Source: Gammaproteobacteria bacterium
Lineage (GTDB): Bacteria > Pseudomonadota > Gammaproteobacteria > PS1 > Pseudothioglobaceae
Direction: 5' to 3'
DNA: 8,244 nucleotides
Assembly: GCA_024280535.1 (NCBI GenBank)
Contig: JAJRPY010000140.1
Coordinates: 1 to 8,244, forward strand
In this document: positions 1 through 5,822 of the stretch, piece after piece
How positions within the stretch are numbered: the stretch's first letter is position 1
How the letters are laid out: each line of letters begins with the position of its first letter
Notes under the pieces: generated by a model
Database searches by the model: none
Seen by the model: only the letters and a program-made list of their open reading frames with translations
Told to the model about the DNA's origin: nothing
Translations under genes and position numbers: made by a program

Positions 1-1
1 G

Positions 2-403
2 CTTAAAGGTGCACTGCCCGTATTGCTTGCGCTTTATTTAGGTTTTGATTTGGTTGATGCGACTTGGGTGGCACTGGCTGCTTTTTTAGGCCATGTTTAT
101 CCCGTGTTTTTTGGTTTTAAAGGCGGTAAAGGTGTGGCTACTTTCTTAGGCGCCCTGTTTGCACTAGGATTAACCATAGGCGCAAGTTTTGCATTGATTT
201 GGGTGTTTGTTGCCAAAGTGTTAAAAATTTCCTCTCTATCAGCATTGATTGCCACTTTATTGTCCCCAGTATTTTTCTATTTTTTAAGTGACAACCTACA
301 AGCAACTTACATTATTATATTAATCAGTGTGTGGATTTTCATCACCCATAAAAATAATATCAAACGTATGCTTTCAGGTGATGAGGACTCAATTAAGTCT
401 TAA
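2..403 (+). CDS. plsY: Glycerol-3-phosphate acyltransferase PlsY, 5' end outside the window
   Basis: PlsY is an inner-membrane enzyme that transfers an acyl group from acyl-phosphate to glycerol-3-phosphate, giving lysophosphatidic acid, the first step of phospholipid synthesis. The reading frame is open from base 2, and the TTG at 23 is not a credible start because the conserved LKG-LPV stretch lies before it. About 133 residues remain of a family usually near 200, so the N-terminal motif with its conserved serine is outside the window. Seen directly: the phosphate-binding motif GHVYPVFFGFKGGKGVAT at bases 89-142 and the C-terminal motif HKNNIKRML at 347-373, both hallmarks of PlsY, separated by hydrophobic segments. 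The stop codon lies inside the end of the opposite-strand permease gene. Identity is very secure; only the start is missing. Confidence 0.95.
   Translation, partial: LKGALPVLLALYLGFDLVDATWVALAAFLGHVYPVFFGFKGGKGVATFLGALFALGLTIGASFALIWVFVAKVLKISSLSALIATLLSPVFFYFLSDNLQATYIIILISVWIFITHKNNIKRMLSGDEDSIKS
393..403. other. Tail-to-tail gene overlap made of a near-palindrome holding both stop codons
   Basis: The 11 bases TTAAGTCTTAA are shared by the ends of plsY (+) and the permease gene (-). The arms TTAAG and CTTAA are inverted repeats around a single T. Each strand reads its own TAA stop at its far end, so plsY ends Ile-Lys-Ser and the permease ends Val-Lys-Thr. There is no room for a separate terminator between the two genes, and a GC-rich hairpin followed by a T-run is not visible nearby, so transcripts from the two sides probably run into each other. 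Confidence 0.85.
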
Positions 404-1151
404 CATTAATACCTTTTTTAAGCAGATAAAAAGCAAGCAATGCCAACATTATTATCATCGAAGTCAGCACCGTAATAGAGACCAAAAAATCAGTCGTCGC
501 ATTGCCTAAAAAACCCATTCTAAAACTATCAACCATATAATAAATTGGATTAAATTTGCTCAACATTTGCCAAAACTCTGGCAGAATATCAACACTATAA
601 AACATACCACCCAGATAAATCATTGGCATCAAAATAAACGTAGGCACAATGGATATATCATCAAATGATTGGGCAAAAATCGCATTAATAAACCCTGCCA
701 AAGAAAACAAAACAGCGGTTAGCAAAAACGTAATCAGCACAATGCCAATACTATAAATTTGCAATTCTACAAAAAAAGACACGGCAATAAATACACCAAA
801 ACCCACCGCAAACCCTCGAGCCACACCGCCAGATACATAGCCCAATAAAATCACCCAATAAGACACAGGGGAGATTAGTAATTCTTCAATACTATGATTA
901 AATTTTGCCAAAAAAAACGAAGAAACTGTATTGGCATAAGCATTTTGGATAACCGTCATTAAAATAATCCCTGGAATAATAAAATGCAAATAATCCACGC
1001 CTTGCATAGCCCCAATACGCTCACCCATCAAACCACCAAAAATCAACAGATATAACGAGGTGGTAATAATAGGCGGGAAAATCGTTTGCACCCAAATACG
1101 TGAAAAGCGCAAAATTTCTTTAACAACAATGGTTTTATAAGCAATCCACAT
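393..1151 (-). CDS. yadH: ABC-2 type transporter permease, YadH-like
   Basis: This is the membrane half of an ABC-2 type exporter. The 252-residue length and the sequence follow Escherichia coli YadH (about 256 residues). Near the N-terminus, residues 11-26 carry the KEILRFSRIWVQTIFPP pattern typical of the subfamily. About six hydrophobic segments are visible, roughly at residues 24-40, 57-77, 108-128, 135-158, 168-185 and 222-245. The conserved ABC-2 block SFDDISIVPTF then YLGGMFYS covers residues 162-186. The ATG at 1151-1149 follows the stop of the ATPase gene after one base (TAATATG), so translation is probably coupled. The substrate of this family is not established; export of a lipid, glycan or toxic compound are all possible. 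The assignment to YadH is strong, but no function beyond ABC export should be assumed. Confidence 0.92.
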   Translation of the reverse strand: MWIAYKTIVVKEILRFSRIWVQTIFPPIITTSLYLLIFGGLMGERIGAMQGVDYLHFIIPGIILMTVIQNAYANTVSSFFLAKFNHSIEELLISPVSYWVILLGYVSGGVARGFAVGFGVFIAVSFFVELQIYSIGIVLITFLLTAVLFSLAGFINAIFAQSFDDISIVPTFILMPMIYLGGMFYSVDILPEFWQMLSKFNPIYYMVDSFRMGFLGNATTDFLVSITVLTSMIIMLALLAFYLLKKGINVKT

Positions 1152-1152
1152 A

Positions 1153-2067
1153 TTATTTTTGCTTTGAAGTTAAGTGTAAAAATAATGTTTCTAAGCGATT
1201 TTGCGTGCTTTTAACATGCTCAATTTCAATGCCTTTTAAGCTCAATTCACTCAGCGCTTGGCTAATGCTCATACCGTCTAACACCACTTGTATTGAATGA
1301 TTATCCAACTTTTCAATAGCAAAATCAACTGCCGGCAACACCGATGGCAACGGCTCAACACTCTCTAAAATAAGCACTTGCTTGGCAACTTTAGCCAATA
1401 AATCTTTCATACTACTTTGTTCAATCACTTGCCCCTTATCCAAAATGGCAATATGACGACATAGTAATTCAGCCTCTTCTAAATAATGCGTGGTGAGAAT
1501 AATCGTCATCCCCTGTTCGTTAAGCTCTGTTAAAAACGCCCACATAGAATGACGAATTTCAACATCAACGCCGGCACTCGGCTCATCAAGAATTAAAATT
1601 TTTGGCTGATGTATCAACGCTCTAGCCAACATCAGCCGTCTTTTCATACCCCCCGACAAGGACTTTGCTATATCTAAACGCCTATCCCAAAGCTCTACAC
1701 GCTTTAACAATATTTCAGCCCTACTCTTGGCCAAGTGACGATCAATGCCGTAATAGCCAGCCTGATTGATTAAAATTTCTTCAATCGGCTCAAACAGATT
1801 AAAGTTAAATTCTTGTGGCATCAGTCCAATCATCCGTTTCACTTGATTAAGATTGGTTGATTGCTCCAATCCCAGCACAGATATACTGCCCGAAGTTTTG
1901 TTTAACAAGGCGCAAATAATGCCAATCATGGTGGTTTTTCCCGCACCGTTACTGCCCAATAGCGCAAAAAAATCACCCTGCTCAACGCGTAGATTAACCT
2001 TGGACAATGCCGATATATTATTAGCATAGGTTTTGGTTAAATTTGAAATTAACAGGGCAGCTGGCAT
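1153..2067 (-). CDS. yadG: ABC transporter ATP-binding protein, YadG-like
   Basis: This is the cytoplasmic ATPase that pairs with the permease encoded immediately downstream. The 304 residues match the usual YadG length (about 308). All ATPase motifs are intact: Walker A GSNGAGKTT at residues 38-46, Q-loop glutamine near 85, signature LSGGM at 137-141, Walker B ILILDEPSAGVD at 157-168 with the catalytic glutamate at 162, and the switch histidine in TTH at 192-194. The last 75 or so residues form the extra C-terminal region seen in DrrA/NodI/YadG-type proteins. The start is ATG at 2067-2065; a possible AGGA ribosome site lies about 12 bases upstream, somewhat far. It is the first gene of a two-gene unit transcribed divergently from aceF. 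Subfamily is clear; the transported compound is unknown. Confidence 0.94.
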   Translation of the reverse strand: MPAALLISNLTKTYANNISALSKVNLRVEQGDFFALLGSNGAGKTTMIGIICALLNKTSGSISVLGLEQSTNLNQVKRMIGLMPQEFNFNLFEPIEEILINQAGYYGIDRHLAKSRAEILLKRVELWDRRLDIAKSLSGGMKRRLMLARALIHQPKILILDEPSAGVDVEIRHSMWAFLTELNEQGMTIILTTHYLEEAELLCRHIAILDKGQVIEQSSMKDLLAKVAKQVLILESVEPLPSVLPAVDFAIEKLDNHSIQVVLDGMSISQALSELSLKGIEIEHVKSTQNRLETLFLHLTSKQK

Positions 2068-2113
2068 GGTGTCGTAAAATCCTATAAAAATGATGCAAAA
2101 AAATCTGATTAAA

Positions 2114-2142
2114 AGTATTTTAACATTTATTACCTTTTACAA
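2114..2142 (-). promoter_or_regulatory. Candidate sigma-70 promoter for the ABC transporter genes
   Basis: On the minus strand, TTGTAA (2142-2137, four of six matches to TTGACA) and AATACT (2119-2114, four of six to TATAAT) are separated by 17 bases. A better -10-like TAAAAT overlaps at 2122-2117 but is only 14 bases from this -35. The region is very AT-rich, so chance matches are expected. The location within the 111-bp divergent gap, about 45 bases from the ATPase start, is sensible. Confidence 0.3.
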
Positions 2143-2165
2143 GCTATTTTTGCGATAATTATCCT
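2130..2165 (+). promoter_or_regulatory. Candidate promoter region for aceF-lpdA and downstream genes
   Basis: Two readings are possible. An extended -10, TGCGATAAT at 2151-2159 (TG plus five of six matches to TATAAT), stands with only a weak -35. Alternatively TTTACA at 2136-2141 (five of six to TTGACA) sits 18 bases before TATCCT at 2160-2165. The TTTACA overlaps the minus-strand TTGTAA, so the two divergent promoters could compete for polymerase. The -10 area also contains the perfect 10-bp palindrome GATAATTATC (2154-2163), a possible operator half. No PdhR-like site was recognised. Confidence 0.35.
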
Positions 2166-2178
2166 CTTTAAATGAGTA

Positions 2179-3732
2179 ATGAAATTTATAAGTATGTCTG
2201 CGATAAAAAATATAGAATTACCCGATATTGGTGACTTTGACGAAGTAGAAGTTATTGAAATTTTAGTGAATGTTGGCGACACAATCTCGGTTGATGACAG
2301 CATTTTAACCCTAGAAAGCGACAAAGCCTCTATGGAAATTCCCACCCCTAGTGCAGGTGTAGTCAGTAATATTAGTATCAATATTGGCGACAAAATTAAA
2401 CAAGGTGATGTCTTAATCGGGCTTGAAATTTCCGAAGAAACAAGCACCGACGACAAAATAAACGATTCAGAAACAAACAATTCAAGCACAATTGAAGCAA
2501 AAACAGTCCCTATTGTTGTACCTGATATTGGTGATTTTGATGCCGTTGAGGTAATTGAAATCCTCGCCTCTGTTGGTGATGAACTGGCAGCAGAAGACAG
2601 CATTATCACCTTAGAAAGCGATAAAGCCTCTATGGAAATTCCCACCCCAATTGCTGGAAAAGTTGTAGAAATCAACATTAATTTAGGCGACAAACTCAAC
2701 TTAGGCGATCTTATTTTAACCCTTGAACCTAGTGCCAGTACCCCATCAACTACCGCACCTGATCCCGTTGTAACAGCCCAAACATCTGCACCAACGCCAA
2801 CGCCGATTCAAAAACCCTCAACAGTAGCACTAGACCCATCCATATCCACCTTACCACAAGGCGAATCCCATGCCTCACCCTCTATTCGAAAATTAGCAAG
2901 GGAATTGGGCGTTGATTTAAGCACTATTACTGGCAATGGTCCAAAAGGTAGAATTTTAGATGAAGATTTAAAAACCCATGTGAAACAAATCATCACCTCA
3001 GGCGGCGGCTCACTACCCAAAGTACCTGTGATAGATTTTACAAAATTTGGCGATACTGAAACAATAGCCCTATCCAAAATCAACAAACTGTCAGGCAAGC
3101 ATTTAACCGCCTGCTGGCTAAACATCCCTCATGTGACTCAATTTGATGAGGTTAATATTGACCAAATGGAGCGTTTTAGACAGGCACAAAAAGCCAAAGG
3201 TGTCAAACTGACCCCGTTGGTATTCATTATGAAAGCAGTCGTTCAGGCATTAAAAAAACATCCACGTTTTAATGCCTCATTAGCAGCATCAGGCGAGCAA
3301 CTTATTATTAAAAAATACTTTAACTTAGGTATTGCTATGGACACACCAAAAGGCTTGGTAGTACCCGTTATTAAAGATGTTGAGCAAAAATCATTAACCG
3401 AATTGGCCGCAGAATTAGCCGACACCTCCGCCAAAGCCCGTGATGGCAAACTCAAACCTGGCGATATGCAAGGCGCAGGATTTACCATTTCAAGCTTGGG
3501 CGGTATTGGTGGCACACAATTTACCCCGATTGTTAATGCCCCAGAAGTGGCTATTTTAGGCGTATCTCGCTCACAAACCAAGCCTATTTGGGATGGCGAA
3601 AACTTCATTCCAACCCTAACCCTGCCACTCGCCCTATCCTACGATCATCGCGTTATTGATGGCGCACAAGGTGGACGGTTTATGGCTGATTTGCATTCAA
3701 TTCTACAAGATATTAGAGAAATTTTATTATGA
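2179..3732 (+). CDS. aceF: Pyruvate dehydrogenase E2, dihydrolipoamide acetyltransferase with two lipoyl domains
   Basis: AceF is the core of the pyruvate dehydrogenase complex and moves the acetyl group from E1 via lipoyl-lysine to coenzyme A. Domains in order (517 residues): lipoyl domain 1 at about 11-84 with lipoyl lysine 49; a linker at 85-109 rich in Ser, Asn, Thr and acidic residues; lipoyl domain 2 at about 111-183 with lysine 149; a Thr/Pro/Ala-rich linker at 184-230; the peripheral subunit-binding domain at about 231-268; and the acetyltransferase domain from about 285, with the catalytic SYDHRVIDGA (His490, Asp494). The PDIGDF openings point to pyruvate rather than 2-oxoglutarate dehydrogenase. 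E. coli AceF has three lipoyl domains, but two is common elsewhere. The start may instead be the ATG at 2194, giving the more typical MSAIKNIELPDIGDF; neither start has a good ribosome site. No E1 gene lies upstream. Confidence 0.95.
   Translation: MKFISMSAIKNIELPDIGDFDEVEVIEILVNVGDTISVDDSILTLESDKASMEIPTPSAGVVSNISINIGDKIKQGDVLIGLEISEETSTDDKINDSETNNSSTIEAKTVPIVVPDIGDFDAVEVIEILASVGDELAAEDSIITLESDKASMEIPTPIAGKVVEININLGDKLNLGDLILTLEPSASTPSTTAPDPVVTAQTSAPTPTPIQKPSTVALDPSISTLPQGESHASPSIRKLARELGVDLSTITGNGPKGRILDEDLKTHVKQIITSGGGSLPKVPVIDFTKFGDTETIALSKINKLSGKHLTACWLNIPHVTQFDEVNIDQMERFRQAQKAKGVKLTPLVFIMKAVVQALKKHPRFNASLAASGEQLIIKKYFNLGIAMDTPKGLVVPVIKDVEQKSLTELAAELADTSAKARDGKLKPGDMQGAGFTISSLGGIGGTQFTPIVNAPEVAILGVSRSQTKPIWDGENFIPTLTLPLALSYDHRVIDGAQGGRFMADLHSILQDIREILL
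2221..2727 (+). repeat. Tandem lipoyl-domain duplication, exact 300-bp register
   Basis: The coding DNA of lipoyl domain 1 (from 2221) realigns with domain 2 (from 2521) without gaps at an offset of exactly 300 bases. The block around the lipoyl lysine, 2312-2348 against 2612-2648, matches at 36 of 37 positions; the one difference is C2322 versus T2622. Elsewhere the copies differ much more, including at silent sites. This is an internal repeat of aceF, not a mobile element. Confidence 0.9.
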
Positions 3733-5135
3733 TTACCAAAACGCAAGTTGTTGTTATCGGATCTGGCCCAGGCGGCTATACCGCTGCCTTTAGGGCTGCT
3801 GATTTAGGCAAAAAAGTAACGCTGATTGAGCGCTATGAAGCACTTGGTGGCGTGTGCTTAAACGTGGGCTGCATTCCATCAAAGGCATTATTACACACCG
3901 CTCAGGTAATTAATGAAGCCACAGAATCAGCACATTTAGGCGTTACATTCCAACCGCCAAAAATTGATATTGATGGCGTTCGTAACAACAAAGAAAACAT
4001 TGTCTCCAAACTAACAGACGGCATCAAAGCACTTGCCAAAGCAAGAAAAGTAACCGTAGTCACTGGCTATGGAAAATTTATCTCCAACACCCAAATCGCC
4101 ATTAATGATGGCGATGAGATTATTGAGTTTGAACAGTGCATCATTGCCGCCGGTTCACGCGTTAGCAAAATTCCAGCCTTCCCGTTTCACGATTCACGCG
4201 TGATGGATTCAACCGATGCCTTAGAATTAAGCAACCTACCCAAGCGTTTATTAATCGTTGGTGGTGGTATTATCGGTCTAGAAATGGCAACGGTATATGC
4301 AGCACTGGGTAGTGAAATTACCGTAGTAGAATTATCCGACCAACTCATTGCCAGTGCCGATAAAGATATTGTCAATCCTTTATTCAAACGCATTAAAAAA
4401 CGCTATGCAAATATCTTTTTAAACACTAAGGTGTCTAGCATGGAAGCCCTAGACAAAGGCATTAAGGTAGGCTTTGAAGGCAAAAAAGCACCCGAATTTG
4501 ATACCTTTGATAAAGTGCTAGTTTCCATTGGACGCACACCTAACGGCAAACTCATTGACGCTGAAAAATCAGGCGTTGAAGTGGACGACTGGGGCTTTAT
4601 CCATGTTGACAAACAAATGAAAACCAACGTGGACAACATCTACGCCATTGGTGACATTGTCGGTCAGCCCATGCTCGCACACAAGGCAGTGCATGAGGCA
4701 AAAGTTGCCGCCGAGGTTATTTGTGGGCATAAATCAGGCTTTGATGCGCTCACCATTCCATCGGTTGCCTATACCGACCCTGAAATTGCTTGGACAGGCA
4801 AAACCGAAAAAGAACTCAAGGCTGCTGGTATTGATTATCAAAAAGGCGTTTTCCCTTGGGCTGCCAGTGGTCGAAGTTTAAGCATTGGTCGATCCGAGGG
4901 TGTGACCAAAGGCTTATTTGACGCCAAAACTGGCAAAATCTTAGGTATGGGCATTTGTGGCACCAATGCCGGCGAATTAATTGCCGAAGCCACACTGGCA
5001 ATTGAAATGGGCTGTGATATGGCAGATATTGCTCTCACCATTCACGCACACCCAACATTAAGCGAAACCACCGCGTTTGCCGTAGAAATGGCAGAAGGCA
5101 CCATTACCGATTTATTACCACCAAAAAAGCGATAA
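3729..5135 (+). CDS. lpdA: Dihydrolipoamide dehydrogenase (E3)
   Basis: This FAD enzyme reoxidises dihydrolipoyl groups and reduces NAD+, serving the pyruvate dehydrogenase complex and possibly 2-oxoglutarate dehydrogenase and glycine cleavage. At 468 residues it is close to E. coli Lpd (474). Visible motifs: FAD-binding GSGPGG at 11-16, redox disulfide Cys43-Cys48 in GGVCLNVGCIPSKAL, NAD-binding GGGIIGLE at 178-185, second FAD motif IYAIGDI at 304-310, and the C-terminal catalytic HPTLSE with His441 and Glu446. Nothing essential is missing. There is no N-terminal lipoyl domain, unlike the E3 of some Neisseria-type complexes. The ATG overlaps the aceF stop as ATGA, so translation is likely coupled; a weak GAG-type ribosome site lies about 10 bases upstream inside aceF. 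Confidence 0.97.
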   Translation: MITKTQVVVIGSGPGGYTAAFRAADLGKKVTLIERYEALGGVCLNVGCIPSKALLHTAQVINEATESAHLGVTFQPPKIDIDGVRNNKENIVSKLTDGIKALAKARKVTVVTGYGKFISNTQIAINDGDEIIEFEQCIIAAGSRVSKIPAFPFHDSRVMDSTDALELSNLPKRLLIVGGGIIGLEMATVYAALGSEITVVELSDQLIASADKDIVNPLFKRIKKRYANIFLNTKVSSMEALDKGIKVGFEGKKAPEFDTFDKVLVSIGRTPNGKLIDAEKSGVEVDDWGFIHVDKQMKTNVDNIYAIGDIVGQPMLAHKAVHEAKVAAEVICGHKSGFDALTIPSVAYTDPEIAWTGKTEKELKAAGIDYQKGVFPWAASGRSLSIGRSEGVTKGLFDAKTGKILGMGICGTNAGELIAEATLAIEMGCDMADIALTIHAHPTLSETTAFAVEMAEGTITDLLPPKKR

Positions 5136-5138
5136 AAA

Positions 5139-5798
5139 ATGATGAATATTAATCAAGCTCGAAAAAACGCTATCGATAATCAAATTCGCCCTTGGGGTGG
5201 GCTGGATTATATTGCCAATAATGCTTTAAGAGATACGCCTAGAGAATATTTTGTCCCTGAAAAATACAAAAATCTCGCCTTTAGTGATATAGAAATTCCT
5301 TTAACCGACACAGAAAAAATGCTTTCTCCTAAGATTGAAGGCAGGATTCTCAATGCACTAAACATCAAAAAAAATGAAACGGTACTAGAAGTTGGCACGG
5401 GTAGCGGCTACTTAACTGCGGTTTTATCAAAATTGTGCAAATCGGTCACCAGTATTGAAATTAACGCAACGTTAAGCCTATCTGCTGAGCAAAAATTCAA
5501 GGCGCTTAATATCAATAACATTACCTTGGAAGTTGGCGATGCCTCAAAGGGCTGGAAACGAACCACTGATTTTTTTGATGTCGTGGTGATTGGCACTTCG
5601 GTGCCAAAAATCACAGGTCGTTTCTTTCACTTGCTGAATGTTGGCGGCAGAATTTTTGTTGTCGAAGGCACAGGGCAAGTGATGAGTGCCAAAATTATCA
5701 CCCGCCTCAGTGAACACAAATGGGCAACAGAATCCCTATTTGAAACCCAACTCACCACCATGATTGGTCTGGAAAAAACTGCTAAATTTGAATTTTAA
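5139..5798 (+). CDS. PCMT-like SAM-dependent methyltransferase (protein-L-isoaspartate methyltransferase family)
   Basis: The protein has 219 residues with a class I SAM-binding fold: motif I VLEVGTGSGY at 82-91, an acidic strand end SIEIN at 105-109, EVGDASKGW at 131-139, and FDVVVIGTSVPKI at 146-158. The N-terminal DNQIRPWGGLD at 13-23 and PREYFVP at 34-40 match the PCMT-like family found in many gammaproteobacteria, often beside tolC as I recall. In true isoaspartate methyltransferases the substrate site reads ISQPYMVA; here the same place reads MLSPKIEGRIL (61-71), and the VTAAPP segment reads IGTSVP. Repair of isoaspartate is therefore doubtful and the real substrate is unknown. The start lies 3 bases after the lpdA stop; a second ATG follows at 5142. 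No clear ribosome site is seen, so coupling to lpdA is likely. Confidence 0.85.
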   Translation: MMNINQARKNAIDNQIRPWGGLDYIANNALRDTPREYFVPEKYKNLAFSDIEIPLTDTEKMLSPKIEGRILNALNIKKNETVLEVGTGSGYLTAVLSKLCKSVTSIEINATLSLSAEQKFKALNINNITLEVGDASKGWKRTTDFFDVVVIGTSVPKITGRFFHLLNVGGRIFVVEGTGQVMSAKIITRLSEHKWATESLFETQLTTMIGLEKTAKFEF

Positions 5799-5822
5799 TC
5801 TTGCTAACTACACGCCAAAACT

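Noticed and set aside
23..403. Treating the TTG at 23 as the true start of plsY
   Set aside because: The frame is open to the window edge and the conserved LKG-LPV residues precede this codon, so the gene begins outside the window.
327..509. 60-codon + strand frame across the plsY end
   Set aside because: It overlaps the conserved PlsY C-terminal motif in another frame and runs into the antisense permease gene; no family resemblance.
393..2067. The ABC pair as part of a toxin-antitoxin, defence or antibiotic-synthesis island
   Set aside because: No biosynthetic, immunity or defence gene is nearby, and both proteins follow the common YadG/YadH housekeeping-type pattern with composition like their neighbours.
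2130..2699. 189-codon open frame on the minus strand opposite aceF
   Set aside because: It lies antisense to the well-supported lipoyl domains, its Ser/Ile/Leu-rich repetitive protein simply mirrors the duplicated domains, and it resembles no family.
2179..3732. Reading the E2 gene as sucB (2-oxoglutarate dehydrogenase E2)
   Set aside because: SucB has one lipoyl domain and about 400 residues; two PDIGDF-type lipoyl domains and the neighbouring lpdA without sucA fit AceF better.
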